A stretch of 64,000 nucleotides of DNA from Acidobacteriota bacterium (GCA_016213775.1 JACQZR010000007.1:51626-115625), one strand, 5' to 3'. Numbered from the stretch's first letter, positions 51,764-61,899 are shown. Notes: a model not told the origin generated them from the sequence alone. Made by a program: numbers and translations.

Positions 51764-52395
51764 TTGAATACGATGTTGAAGACGATGAGTTATTCGCCGA
51801 AGACGAGGAGTCCGATGACGAATACTTCGTCGAGGATGACGAGGCTGACGATGATTCCAGCGAACGCCGCCGCCGCCGCCGCGTCCGCCGGCCGCCGAGC
51901 ATTCGCGTCGGCCGGACGGGCACCGGAAGGAACCTGGTGAAACGGCCGGTGTCGAAGGCCCCGGTAACAACCGCCAGCCTTCAAGCCAGCCTGGACCGGG
52001 TCGGGAGGGACATTCGCGCTAACGCGGCGGCGATCAAGAGCCTCGGTTCTCAGGTGAAGTCGGCCACCGAAAGACTGACCAAGGAGAACAACCGCCAGGA
52101 CTCCGCCATCGCCGACTTGCGCTCCGATATGAAGAAGCAAGGCGGCGCCGCGTCGCAGCAGAATCAACTCAACATGCTGTTGCCCCTGCTCCAGAAAACG
52201 CCCGAGCTCGAAGCCAAGGCGGGTGCTGACCCGCGGGTCACGGCGCCGATTTTAGGTTCCGTCCAAGTGAAGAAGGTCGACAATACGCTGCCACTGGTCA
52301 TCGCCATGATGGGCGCTATGCAGCCTGGTTCGGGAGGCGGCGCTTACGGTGGCATGAACATGATGTTGCCGATGATTCTGTTGCTGGATAAGTAA
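51760..52395 (+). CDS. Acidic, arginine-rich coiled-coil protein
   Basis: This 211-residue protein starts with a strongly acidic segment (residues 1-36), then a run of arginines (RRRRRRVRRPP), a predicted coiled coil (about 75-130, SLQASLDRVGRDIRANAAA, KSATERLTKENNRQD) and a hydrophobic, Met/Gly-rich C-terminus (MMGAMQPGSGGGAYGGMNMM). ATG 51760 overlaps the previous stop. It could be a scaffold; no family recognised. Confidence 0.65.
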   Translation: MIEYDVEDDELFAEDEESDDEYFVEDDEADDDSSERRRRRRVRRPPSIRVGRTGTGRNLVKRPVSKAPVTTASLQASLDRVGRDIRANAAAIKSLGSQVKSATERLTKENNRQDSAIADLRSDMKKQGGAASQQNQLNMLLPLLQKTPELEAKAGADPRVTAPILGSVQVKKVDNTLPLVIAMMGAMQPGSGGGAYGGMNMMLPMILLLDK

Positions 52396-52427
52396 CGGTG
52401 GCAGGCGGCTAAAGGGAAGGATTCAAG

Positions 52428-52907
52428 ATGGCACTTAATGACCCAGATTTTCCCATGCAATTCCTGGTCGGCCGGGAACTGGCCTTGCGGCAGAAAGCCG
52501 ACAGCGCCTCGGCAACCCGGCATGCCCTGATTGGCACAATGATCGCTGGCGGACTGTTCGGGCCTATTCTCGCCCGGCAGCTTGCGATTCGGGAGGCGCC
52601 GTCACCGGTGGCGCTCCCGCCAGCAGGCGGGGTTTCACCGAGCCCCGGAACCGGCTTCTCCGGCGCCGTGGATCGCTTTCTCAATGACTTCCAGAGCTTG
52701 ATGGATGACAACAAGGAAGTTCTGAAGGCGTTGCAGGACGAGGAAACGAAGCTCCAGACACTGGTCAAAGAACGCAAAGAAGAGCAAACGAAAATGTGTC
52801 GAGAGCTGTTGGAAAAAGTAACAAGAGTCTGCGAAGTCGACCGAAGTGATAGTACGGCCCAGAGCGCGAGTCAACTAACCAAGAAGAAGCCGGAGGCGGC
52901 CGTCTAG
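52428..52907 (+). CDS. Small protein with hydrophobic helix and coiled coil
   Basis: This 159-residue protein has one hydrophobic segment (ALIGTMIAGGLFGPILARQ), a Pro-rich linker and a C-terminal coiled coil (DRFLNDFQSLMDDNKEVLKALQDEETKLQTLVKERK). It probably anchors to a membrane or another protein. No family recognised. It follows the coiled-coil gene by 32 bases within the operon. Confidence 0.6.
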   Translation: MALNDPDFPMQFLVGRELALRQKADSASATRHALIGTMIAGGLFGPILARQLAIREAPSPVALPPAGGVSPSPGTGFSGAVDRFLNDFQSLMDDNKEVLKALQDEETKLQTLVKERKEEQTKMCRELLEKVTRVCEVDRSDSTAQSASQLTKKKPEAAV

Positions 52908-52966
52908 CAGGCGGCCCCGCGCGGCCCAGAGGGGAATTGTGGGGGGCGAGAAGCTCGGAGATTACC

Positions 52967-55387
52967 ATGGATCCCAACCTGCACGAGTTGCTGGCCGGTG
53001 GTCAGGAAGGAGAAGTCGAAGCCATCATTCGACTCTCCTCGCCCGGCGCAACGGTCAAGGATGTACGGATAGTAGCCCGGTTCGGTCAAATTGCAACCTG
53101 CCGTCTGCCTCGCGCCAGCATCGTGGAAACATGGGCCGACAGCGAGGTGTACAGCTTGAAGGCGGCGCAGACTCATGGACAGGCCATTGACGAAGAGCAG
53201 GAAGGCGTGGAGAGACCGGATTCCTGGACGGACGGCGATCCTCGACGGCCCGCCGGCCTGTCCACCACAGGCCGCGGCGTAATCGTCTGTGTAATCGACT
53301 GGGGCTTTGATTTTGCCCACGATAACTTCCGCAACCCCGATGGATCCACCAGGATAATGGCCCTATGGGACCAGACCCACGGGTTTGGGTCGCCTCCCCA
53401 ACCCTACGGCTATGGTAGGGTTTTCAGTCGCTCCGATATTGACAGGGCATTAGGCAACCCAAGGCCCTATGAAGTGCTGGGGTATCATCCTGGCAAATCC
53501 GATCCTCGCGGCCACGGTTCCCATGGAACCCACGTTCTCGACATCGCCGCGGGAAACGGCCGCTTAAAGGGTTCGATTTGCGGCATGGCGCCGGAGGCGG
53601 ACCTTTTACTAGTCCATGCGTCATCACGTGGTTCGCGCGAACCGGCCAATCTCGGCGACTCCGTCACGCTGCTCGAAGCCCTCGACTGGATTCGCGCGCA
53701 GGCCGGCACGCGCCCGTTCGTTTGCAATATGAGCGTGGGGCGGCATGGTGGGCCGCACAATGGACTGACTCTCGTCGAACAGTCGATCGATCACCTGTTA
53801 GGGGAAGCCCCCGGCCGTTGTGTCGTCCAGAGTGCGGGTAACTACTTCCAGGCCAACACGCACGCAGCCGGACATATCAGGCCGGGTGAAACCAGCATCC
53901 TGCGCTGGATTGTGGACCCTGCCGATCGAACAGCGAATGAGCTGGAAGTCTGGTATGCGAAATCCGATGAGCTCTCGGTATCCCTAACGCCGCCTGGCGG
54001 CGCGCGACCGCTCTCGGTACCGCAGGGCGGACAAGCTCCGATCAAAGCGGACGGCCAGACGGTCGGCCGCTTTTACCATCGCTCTCGCGATCCGAGCAAT
54101 GGCGACCACCATGTGGATGTTTTCCTCGACTCGGATGCCCCACCCGGTGAATGGCGGATTACTCTGTTTGGAAAGGATGTTGTTGACGGCCGCTATAACG
54201 CCTGGGTGGAGCGCGACACCTCCTGCCGGAGTTGCCAGTCCCGTTTCCACCCGGATGACGCGAACCGGCGAACCACTACGGGAACCATCTGCAACGGCTA
54301 CAGAAACATCGCCGCCGGCGCATACGACGCGCACGATCCCGCCCGCCCACTGGGCAGGTTCAGCAGTTCGGGACCGACAGTAGACGGACGTTTCAAGCCG
54401 GACATCCTTGCACCGGGCGTCAACGTGTGGGCCGCAAAATCGACACCGTTGGACTCGGACATCCCCATACCGGATCTGGCGATGAACTCGGGCACAAGCA
54501 TGGCTGCGCCGCATGTAGCCGGATGCATCGCCAACATGTTCGAGGCTGCGGAGCGTCCGCTCTCAATCGGGGAGACGCGCAGGCTGATACTGGGCTCGGC
54601 CGACCCGGCGTTTCCGCCGGAGGACGGTTCGCAATGGCGGCATGGAAGCGGATACCTCGATGTCGCCGGCGCGGTAGAAGCGACAAGGCACTGGGTCCGC
54701 CGTCATCCTGCACTCATGGAAAGCACTTCAGTCGCGGATGAGCTTGAGCTGGCCGGGGACTCCCTGCCGGAGGAAGTCTCGCAGGAACTCCGGGAGGAGG
54801 AGGCGCATGAAGTGGCGGAGAGTGCGGACGCCGACTCCGCGGATGCCTGCGACTTGCCAGTTGCCGTGAGCCAGAACGACGTCAGCACTGAGCCCGCCGC
54901 GGCGCCCACCATCGACCCGTTGATTACCGCAGTGAGCCGTTGCCTGCATGTCCTCGACACCGAGCCGTTTCCCCTCGAACAGAGGAAGCGATTGGCTCTT
55001 CTCTTGGAAGCGGCACTGGATGAAACCGTTAAGAGCGATCTTTACATCAACGGTACGGACTCAATGGTCCGGCGGCTGGCGCACTGTGTGGCGCCGGTCA
55101 TGCCGTCAGAGGATTTCTTGAGCTTCGTCGCCAGGGAACAGCTTCGACGGGATTTGAGAATGCCGGCGTTTGCTCCGGGCGGCGCGGATGCCGCCTTCAT
55201 CCGAGCCAGTCTTGAAGCGCTCGATGAGCGGATTCTGGCAGGCATCCGCTTGCTCGCTGACCAGTGGCAGAGGAACTCTGAACGGAATGTGAGCAATCCA
55301 ATTCTGAAGCAGATGGTGCGATTCGTCGGCGCTGAACAGCGCAACCCGGCGAGCATCTACTTTTACTATGGGCTTGGCCAGAGATGA
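52967..55387 (+). CDS. Subtilisin-family (S8) serine peptidase without signal peptide
   Basis: The protein has 806 residues from ATG 52967 (GGAG six bases upstream). The triad is Asp111 in CVIDWGFDF, His186 in GHGSHGTHV and Ser511 in MNSGTSMAAPHVAG, with the oxyanion Asn in SAGN near 292. The N-terminal 95 residues look like an inhibitor-type prodomain. A beta-sandwich insertion lies between the oxyanion Asn and the catalytic Ser and contains a CRSC pair. A long C-terminal helical extension follows. No export signal is visible, so it is either cytoplasmic or exported by a route not seen here. Confidence 0.82.
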   Translation: MDPNLHELLAGGQEGEVEAIIRLSSPGATVKDVRIVARFGQIATCRLPRASIVETWADSEVYSLKAAQTHGQAIDEEQEGVERPDSWTDGDPRRPAGLSTTGRGVIVCVIDWGFDFAHDNFRNPDGSTRIMALWDQTHGFGSPPQPYGYGRVFSRSDIDRALGNPRPYEVLGYHPGKSDPRGHGSHGTHVLDIAAGNGRLKGSICGMAPEADLLLVHASSRGSREPANLGDSVTLLEALDWIRAQAGTRPFVCNMSVGRHGGPHNGLTLVEQSIDHLLGEAPGRCVVQSAGNYFQANTHAAGHIRPGETSILRWIVDPADRTANELEVWYAKSDELSVSLTPPGGARPLSVPQGGQAPIKADGQTVGRFYHRSRDPSNGDHHVDVFLDSDAPPGEWRITLFGKDVVDGRYNAWVERDTSCRSCQSRFHPDDANRRTTTGTICNGYRNIAAGAYDAHDPARPLGRFSSSGPTVDGRFKPDILAPGVNVWAAKSTPLDSDIPIPDLAMNSGTSMAAPHVAGCIANMFEAAERPLSIGETRRLILGSADPAFPPEDGSQWRHGSGYLDVAGAVEATRHWVRRHPALMESTSVADELELAGDSLPEEVSQELREEEAHEVAESADADSADACDLPVAVSQNDVSTEPAAAPTIDPLITAVSRCLHVLDTEPFPLEQRKRLALLLEAALDETVKSDLYINGTDSMVRRLAHCVAPVMPSEDFLSFVAREQLRRDLRMPAFAPGGADAAFIRASLEALDERILAGIRLLADQWQRNSERNVSNPILKQMVRFVGAEQRNPASIYFYYGLGQR

Positions 55388-55408
55388 GCAACGGAAAGGA
55401 AGGCAGAA

Positions 55409-57820
55409 ATGGGCAGGATGGTGGAGTATCTGGAGGGTAGAGAAACTGCCGAGTGGTCCGACGCGGAGTCGCTCGTGGAATCGGCGCTCGAAACGGCAGG
55501 CGATATAGGTCCCGTGCTCGACATGCTAGGTGAGCCGGCAACGGTTGCTGCGATTTTCGACGCGTTGACAGGCTTCCTTGGAGCCGCGGCTCAGCGCCAC
55601 TTCGAGCGCCGGCTTGAGGTCGTGGCGGCGCCTGGCGCCTTCATTTCTGGCCAGGTGCAGCCTGGCGACATCCTGATCGGACGAGCCATGGGCGAAGGCG
55701 GGCTCGCGTGGGCGGACCTTGTGGAATTCTCCGATCTCGCCCTGGAAGACGATGAAGAAAGCCCAAGGCAGCGACGCCGGGGCCGGCCGCGGCGTGCTGT
55801 TCGCCGCCGGCGTCGTATCCGCCCTGGACGCCGCGTTCCACATAACAGCGTGGTCGTCAGACCGCGACGGGCGCCCTCGGTTGTGGTACCACCCGCGGTT
55901 CCGAGCTACCGTCCCCTGCCGGTCCCATGGCCGGTGGGCAGCCCACCGCCTCCCGCGGTTGCCGCAGAACCGCCCGGCTATGCCGAACCGCCAGGCCTGG
56001 ACGAACCACCCGTCGTTAACGAACCAAACGGCGGCGATGAGCCCGAGGCCGCTTACGCGGGCGAAGCTGTCCAGGTTTTTCCGGTGGACTCTTACGATCT
56101 GCGGGTTCCGGTTCTTCCCGAGCCCGGAGAAGAAGAAGGTGAAGAAGAAGCAGACCTCGTTGTTCGGCCTTGGTCGCGTACTCCGCCCTCGCCAACGCAG
56201 GCGCCGGCCGCGGGCGCCGCGCCTGCCGCCTGCGCCGGCCTGAGCAGCCCTCTGGTCTTCGACAAATACCGTTTCGACGGAGATGAGCTCCCAGCCGAAC
56301 ACCGCGCAAAGCTACGACAGTTGGCCGAGTGCATCGTCGCCAGCCTGGGGACCCCATCCCCGATCAACAATCTCGACGCTGTGGGACACACCGATCCAGT
56401 GGGGGACGATGTATACAACCTGGACCTCGGCAAACGCCGTGCCACCAAGTTCAAGCGCGCACTGTTAGACGAGATCGAATCGGTCCAGCGGGGCGCATCA
56501 TCAGGCATCATCATCAACGATTCCTCCAAAGGCGAGACGGAGATCCTTCGCGGGCAGCCGGCCGAGAAGAGCCGCCGCGTGGAAGTCTTCTTCAGGATTC
56601 CAATCGTGCCTCCCGCACCCACGGCCACGATTGAGATCGTCAACGACCACGACGACAACCATGTGGTGGATGGCCGCTCTCCCGTCGCGACGTTTACCCG
56701 CTTCGGAATCTGGGATAACGCGTACGACGCATCCGGAAATGTTCGCAACGGAGCCGCGGAAACCGCTAACTTCGTTGGCTCCGACGAACGGCGTTTCTAC
56801 TTCCGTGTTCGCGACACCGGCGCAACCCGATCCACCGTTACTATCAGATGGAAGACGCTTCGCAGCGACCGGCGGGACGATGACGTTCCCGCTTCGCAGG
56901 ATCTGACGTTAACCGAAACCGCCGCGGGCTCGAAGGTATTTGTCTCTCGCGCGGTAATGCTGGTTACCGACGACATCGATGCAAACCAGGCGACCCACAG
57001 CGGGCTGGCGTCAGGAGTTCGCAATCGGGGACAAAGCGACCATCGTCTCCGCCGCGCCACCATGGACGGATTCGTTCGTGGCGAATACACCCCCGCGGGT
57101 GGAGGCCGGGCGGTGACAGTCGAACTTCCATTGTTCCAAAGAACGCCAAGCGACGAGCGCCGCCGTGTGCGCGTTCGCGTCATCAACTACGGAGATCACG
57201 CCACCGCCGCCCAGATCGCCGGAGAATTCACCCAAGCCAATCTGCGCTGGAACCAGATCGGCCTCAAGATTGAAGCGCAGGCCACGCTTAGCCGGCGCAT
57301 TCCGGCCGGTGTTCTGAATGCCGATGGGGTTTATCCTGGAGTAGCAGATAGCGCCAACGAGAGGGCGGCCCTGAATGACCTGGTCCCCATCACTCCGGAC
57401 AACACCGTCACCGCGGTTTGGATTCAGTGCAATCAGGACGATTTCAACGCCTACGTACCAATAGCTCCGAGAGCGGTAGCGCTCGGTGACCGGTATTTCA
57501 TTTTCATGGATGCGGACGTGGATCTGGACAACTATACCTTGGCCCACGAGTTGCATCACGTCTTGTTCAACCGTTTTGACGAAGATACGCAGCGCCGCTT
57601 CTACACATTTAACACCAATGCTCCTGGGGGCGCCCCAGGGGACCCAAGGATCTATCGCAGGATTCATGACCTGCACACCCCCGATCCGGACGTTGATCCC
57701 CGAAACGACAACATCATCAACTGGGCGCGTCGGCGGCGCACGGCCCGGCAACCGGCAAGGGCCGGGTTTACTCCGGGGCCCGACGCGACAACCGGCAACA
57801 CACTCGTGGAGAATTTATAA
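55409..57820 (+). CDS. OmpA-like domain protein with C-terminal HEXXH metallopeptidase motif
   Basis: This 803-residue protein has an N-terminal helical domain with GDILIGRAMGEGG, an Arg-rich then Pro-rich linker (about 120-280), an OmpA-like peptidoglycan-binding domain (DKYRFDGDELPAEHRAKLRQL, AVGHTDPVGDDVYNLDLGKRRA; about 285-390), several beta-rich domains and, at residues 713-717, HELHH, the zinc motif of a metallopeptidase. No signal peptide is present even though an OmpA domain normally acts outside the cytoplasm. It follows the S8 peptidase directly in the operon. Confidence 0.75.
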   Translation: MGRMVEYLEGRETAEWSDAESLVESALETAGDIGPVLDMLGEPATVAAIFDALTGFLGAAAQRHFERRLEVVAAPGAFISGQVQPGDILIGRAMGEGGLAWADLVEFSDLALEDDEESPRQRRRGRPRRAVRRRRRIRPGRRVPHNSVVVRPRRAPSVVVPPAVPSYRPLPVPWPVGSPPPPAVAAEPPGYAEPPGLDEPPVVNEPNGGDEPEAAYAGEAVQVFPVDSYDLRVPVLPEPGEEEGEEEADLVVRPWSRTPPSPTQAPAAGAAPAACAGLSSPLVFDKYRFDGDELPAEHRAKLRQLAECIVASLGTPSPINNLDAVGHTDPVGDDVYNLDLGKRRATKFKRALLDEIESVQRGASSGIIINDSSKGETEILRGQPAEKSRRVEVFFRIPIVPPAPTATIEIVNDHDDNHVVDGRSPVATFTRFGIWDNAYDASGNVRNGAAETANFVGSDERRFYFRVRDTGATRSTVTIRWKTLRSDRRDDDVPASQDLTLTETAAGSKVFVSRAVMLVTDDIDANQATHSGLASGVRNRGQSDHRLRRATMDGFVRGEYTPAGGGRAVTVELPLFQRTPSDERRRVRVRVINYGDHATAAQIAGEFTQANLRWNQIGLKIEAQATLSRRIPAGVLNADGVYPGVADSANERAALNDLVPITPDNTVTAVWIQCNQDDFNAYVPIAPRAVALGDRYFIFMDADVDLDNYTLAHELHHVLFNRFDEDTQRRFYTFNTNAPGGAPGDPRIYRRIHDLHTPDPDVDPRNDNIINWARRRRTARQPARAGFTPGPDATTGNTLVENL

Positions 57821-58252
57821 ATGAGCCCTGAAACCACTGATGCTTCCAGGATCGCCAAAGATATCGGCGTGATCGTGGGCGGTCACTTCACGCCGGATCA
57901 TCTTGGGCCGCTCTTTAACCAGATAAGCGCGCGGGCGCGATCGCAGGCGGCCGAGTATCTCCGCGTGTTCGAATCGCTCTACATCACGCGGCCCATGAAC
58001 GCGCGCGCACAGTCGAACCTGCACCTCGTAGCTCTGCTGAAACTGCTCAGCCCCCAGGAGCCCGCCAGGGTTCGTCAGCTTGCTTCGGCGTTGCTCGGCC
58101 GTTACGAAACGGCAATGAGTGTCGCCGACAGCCTGATCGAAGAAGAGGGGAGTCTCGAGGCGCTGCCCCATAGAACCAGCACGATGGCTCGCCGGCTGAA
58201 CCGCCGCCGGGAATCGCTGCGCCGCCTCACGCAGGGACCAGGGACCAGGTAG
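57821..58252 (+). CDS. Small helical protein, last gene of sigma-54 operon
   Basis: This 143-residue protein is mainly alpha-helical with no signal peptide (ARARSQAAEYLRVFESLYI, SNLHLVALLKLLSPQEPARV, HRTSTMARRLNRRRESLRR). ATG 57821 follows the previous TAA directly. No family recognised. Coupling with the large metallopeptidase suggests the same complex. Confidence 0.6.
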   Translation: MSPETTDASRIAKDIGVIVGGHFTPDHLGPLFNQISARARSQAAEYLRVFESLYITRPMNARAQSNLHLVALLKLLSPQEPARVRQLASALLGRYETAMSVADSLIEEEGSLEALPHRTSTMARRLNRRRESLRRLTQGPGTR

Positions 58253-58306
58253 TCACGGCAGCCGGCTGCGTCACGGTATTGCTCGGACATTGCGCGGACC
58301 TCCTCT

Positions 58307-58335
58307 TTGCACTCCACCCACGGAATCAATATAAT
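58307..58335 (+). promoter_or_regulatory. Promoter of the third TonB receptor
   Basis: TTGCAC, a 17-base spacer and a perfect TATAAT (58330-58335). The leader to ATG 58392 is about 50 bases. The -35 matches only partly. Confidence 0.5.
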
Positions 58336-58391
58336 GCTTCACACGTTCGCAACCGAGGATGCAACGTGAATCTGGAAAGAGGGGGTTGTCC

Positions 58392-61300
58392 ATGAAGAGG
58401 ATTCTATCTGTTGGGGCTTTCACTGCCTTGCTCAGTTCGTTGAGCTGGGGCCAGATTGGTTCGTCGACACTGACTGGCCGTGCTACTGATCCGACGGGTG
58501 CGGTAGTGCCCGGGGTCACCGTCAGGGTGGTGCAAAGCGGCACCAACTTCACTTTCAACACGATTACCAACAGCGAGGGGTTGTATCGCGTGCAATCTCT
58601 GCAGCCGGGCAAGTACCGGATCACATTCGAGGCCGCCGGCTTCAAGCGCGGTGTTCGCGATGATGTGGAATTGAGCACCGGCGATACGCTGGCCGTCGAT
58701 ATGGCGCTGCAGGTGGGAAACGTATCCGAGTCGGTGGAAGTGGTGGGCAAGACGGCGCTGCTGGAAACAGAAACCTCGTCCACAGGGTCGGTAGTCAGCG
58801 GCAACGTGCTGTACGACATGCCGTTGTATCAGAGGTTCATCAACTCGACAATGAACATCGTGCCTGGGATGACAACCGCCGGCTACGCTTATGGTGGCGG
58901 GTTGGGAGCGTATCATCTGGCAGGGCAGCGCGCGGGTGCGATCGGCATCTTTGAAGATGGCGTTAACGGGAACGATCAGGGCTCTGGTACTGAGACTACG
59001 AAGCCGATTCAGAACTCGGTTGCGGAAGTGCAAGTGATCACCACCGTGCCTCCGGCGGAATACGGGCATTCGGCCGGCGGCGTCATCAGCGCCGTGAAGA
59101 AGACGGGCACCAACCAATGGCACGGGCTGATGTCGTTCTACGGGCGCACGCGCAGTATGCAGCACCGGCTGTTCTTCGACCGGTTGAAGACATCGCAGGC
59201 TACTCCCGGACGACCCAACGGCGTGCCGGTGTTCTTTATGATGCCTGATGCGAACGTTTCCGGTCCGATCATCAAGAACAAGACGTTCTTCTTTTTTGGA
59301 TTCCAGCGCCTGCATGAGAAGAAAGTGGCGCAGGTGGACGCTTCGGTTCCCAGCCTTGGCATGCGTCAGGGCGATTTCAACTTCGCGGGCGCGAATCGCA
59401 TCTTCGATCCGGCCACTACGCGACGGGTAGGAACCACGTGGATGCGCGATATCTTTCCCAACAATCTGATACCCGCATCGCGCATTGACCCGGTGGCTCG
59501 CAAGGTTCTCGAATTCGATCCGTGGCGGCTGCCGAATCGAGCGGGCGGCTTCACTTCCACCGGCGCGACCGGCAACTACCTTGCGGACGAATTCGCGAAG
59601 GTGTTTCTCGATGACTACAACCTCCGATTGGATCATCAGTTCAGCACCGCGTTCAAGGTCTACTATTCCTGGACGGACAACCGCTACAGCGGATTCGGAC
59701 GTCCCTGGAACATACGCGAGGACCGGCCCGAATTCGATCATTCCGGCGGCAACTACTCGCCGTCGCGCAACCAGTTGATGTCGTTCGGCAAGACTTGGGT
59801 GGTGAGTCCATCCATCGTCAACGACGCGCGTATCGGCTACAACCGGCGTTATGCGGAAACGCAGGTTCCGTCCTACCAGCAGAACTGGAATCAGAAGCTG
59901 GGTATTCCGAACATCAATGGCGATCTGTTCCCGGCATTCGGCAGCGGCGACCGCAACTCGCCCACCTCTATCTACGGAATGGCCGGTGTCAACCGCAGCC
60001 GCACCGTGAACGAGACGATTTCGTTCCGCGACGATATGTCGATAATTCGGGGCAAGCATGCCTTCAAGCTGGGATACGATCTGTTGAGGTTCCGGTTGAA
60101 CTCGGCTGTTCTCGCGCAGCCGGTCCGTTTCAACTTCTCGGGATCGACCACGGGGCTGCAACCGGATGGGACGGCCACGGGAAACACGGGCAGTCCGTTC
60201 GCGGGCTTTCTCACCGGTTATGTCACCAGCGCCAACTTCACTGGCGAATTGACGAGCTGGCTGCCTCGCTCCTCCATCCACAGTTTCTACTTCCAGGACG
60301 ACTGGAAAGTGACTCCGACACTGACGGTGAACGCCGGCGTCCGCTACTCCAACGAGAGCCCGTTCACCACCAAATACGGGTTGATGAGCCAATTCGATCC
60401 AAAGGCGACGGATCCGATTACGGGGCGCACGGGCGCGATCATCCACCCGACTTCGGGTTTGAACGCGCGGGACAACAATAACTTCAACCCACGTCTTGGC
60501 TTGGCTTGGCATCCATTTGAGAAGTGGGTGTTCCGCGGCGGCTTCGGCATTTACACAGTGGACGTGAAATTCCCCGCCGGGCGCGAAATGTACGACGAAT
60601 ATACGGCCACCGCCTTGCAGCAATCCGACCCCGGCGATCCGACTCCGATTTACCAGATCAGCAAGGGCGTTGCGCCGCCCCGGGCGAACATTCTTGCCAA
60701 CGGCACCAGCCCGTTCCTCGGAACCAACTTCAGCGGCCGAAACATCAGCTACTGGGATCCGTCGCTGCGCAATCCCTACGCGATGAACTGGAACGCGAGT
60801 GTGCAGCACGAATTCACGCGCGACTATCTGGTGGAGGTGAGCTATCAGGGATCGAGTAGTGTGGGTCTGGTGGAACGATGGGAGCTGAATACGTTCCCCG
60901 TGGACTACTTTGCCGGCAACCGTGCGCAGCAACTGGCAGTGAACGCGGCGGCGCAGAACTACCGGCCGTATCCCCAACTCGGCAACATCACAATGCGATC
61001 GAACTTTGGGCATTCCACTTTCCATTCGGGGACGGTGAAGCTGGAGAAGCGGATGTCGCAAGGGCTGTACTTCATGACGTTCTACACGTTCTCCAAAGCC
61101 ATCGACAGCGCCGACAACGATAACGCCGGCGGCGGATTGGCGCCCATCCAGAACCGCAACCTCGAAAAGGCCCGCGCGGGGTACGATCGCAACCACCGCT
61201 ACATCGGCACAGTGAATTGGGAACTGCCGTTCGGCAAAGGAAAGAAGTTCCAGTCCGGTAATCGCATCGGCAACTGGTTGATGAGCGGTCTGGAGCTGTC

Positions 61301-61796
61301 GTGGATCCAGACGATCGAATCAGGGAATCCGCTCAACTTCACCTGGGCCAACGCGCCGACTAACAACTACTATCCTGGCTATTCAGGCGCGCGGCGACCG
61401 AACCTGGTGGGAACGCCAGACTATAACTTCGGACTGTGGAACAACGGTGGCGGCGACCGGTTTGTGGAAGTGAACCGGCCGGCGGTCATCGACATCAACG
61501 CGTTCGCCTACCCTGGCGAATTCCAGATTGGCAATGCCGGACGCAACATTCTCACCGGACCGCGTCTGGTGTGGGCGCAGACCTCGGTGCAGAAGAACTT
61601 CACATTCAAGGAACGGTTCAAAGCGCAGATTCGCTGGGATTTCCAGAATGCCCTGAAGACGTTTAATTTCACTGGTCCTGGGACGACGGTGGACTTCCGC
61701 AATCCGCAGACGTTCGGCAAACTCCGCGACGATCCGCGCACCGCGTCCCTGGGCGGGCAGCCGCTGATGAACCTCACTTTCCTCGTGCAGTTCTAA
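58392..61796 (+). CDS. Oar-like TonB-dependent receptor, third copy
   Basis: The protein has 1,134 residues from ATG 58392, chosen because the signal peptide (MKRILSVGAFTALLSSLSWGQ) starts there. It has a carboxypeptidase-regulatory-like domain (LTGRATDPTGAVVPGVTVRV), a plug with VAEVQVITTVPPAEYGHSAGG and a barrel ending LMNLTFLVQF with a terminal Phe. It precedes an oxidoreductase gene by about 100 bases. The cargo is unknown. Confidence 0.88.
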   Translation: MKRILSVGAFTALLSSLSWGQIGSSTLTGRATDPTGAVVPGVTVRVVQSGTNFTFNTITNSEGLYRVQSLQPGKYRITFEAAGFKRGVRDDVELSTGDTLAVDMALQVGNVSESVEVVGKTALLETETSSTGSVVSGNVLYDMPLYQRFINSTMNIVPGMTTAGYAYGGGLGAYHLAGQRAGAIGIFEDGVNGNDQGSGTETTKPIQNSVAEVQVITTVPPAEYGHSAGGVISAVKKTGTNQWHGLMSFYGRTRSMQHRLFFDRLKTSQATPGRPNGVPVFFMMPDANVSGPIIKNKTFFFFGFQRLHEKKVAQVDASVPSLGMRQGDFNFAGANRIFDPATTRRVGTTWMRDIFPNNLIPASRIDPVARKVLEFDPWRLPNRAGGFTSTGATGNYLADEFAKVFLDDYNLRLDHQFSTAFKVYYSWTDNRYSGFGRPWNIREDRPEFDHSGGNYSPSRNQLMSFGKTWVVSPSIVNDARIGYNRRYAETQVPSYQQNWNQKLGIPNINGDLFPAFGSGDRNSPTSIYGMAGVNRSRTVNETISFRDDMSIIRGKHAFKLGYDLLRFRLNSAVLAQPVRFNFSGSTTGLQPDGTATGNTGSPFAGFLTGYVTSANFTGELTSWLPRSSIHSFYFQDDWKVTPTLTVNAGVRYSNESPFTTKYGLMSQFDPKATDPITGRTGAIIHPTSGLNARDNNNFNPRLGLAWHPFEKWVFRGGFGIYTVDVKFPAGREMYDEYTATALQQSDPGDPTPIYQISKGVAPPRANILANGTSPFLGTNFSGRNISYWDPSLRNPYAMNWNASVQHEFTRDYLVEVSYQGSSSVGLVERWELNTFPVDYFAGNRAQQLAVNAAAQNYRPYPQLGNITMRSNFGHSTFHSGTVKLEKRMSQGLYFMTFYTFSKAIDSADNDNAGGGLAPIQNRNLEKARAGYDRNHRYIGTVNWELPFGKGKKFQSGNRIGNWLMSGLELSWIQTIESGNPLNFTWANAPTNNYYPGYSGARRPNLVGTPDYNFGLWNNGGGDRFVEVNRPAVIDINAFAYPGEFQIGNAGRNILTGPRLVWAQTSVQKNFTFKERFKAQIRWDFQNALKTFNFTGPGTTVDFRNPQTFGKLRDDPRTASLGGQPLMNLTFLVQF

Positions 61797-61899
61797 GCGT
61801 CGGTTCGCTACTGTCTGATGGAACGGGGCCGGGTGGACAAGCCCGGCCTTCCCTATTGGGGCATTCGCCAGACGGCGGCACATGCGATAGAATCCTTGC

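Noticed and set aside
49044..58252. Extracellular contractile injection system or prophage
   Set aside because: No sheath, tube, baseplate, spike, portal or terminase gene was seen; the OmpA and peptidase parts alone do not justify the label.
58404..61196. 930-codon minus-strand ORF opposite the third TonB receptor
   Set aside because: Arg/His/Val-rich, no domain, no ribosome-binding site; it is a shadow of the receptor gene in high-GC DNA.
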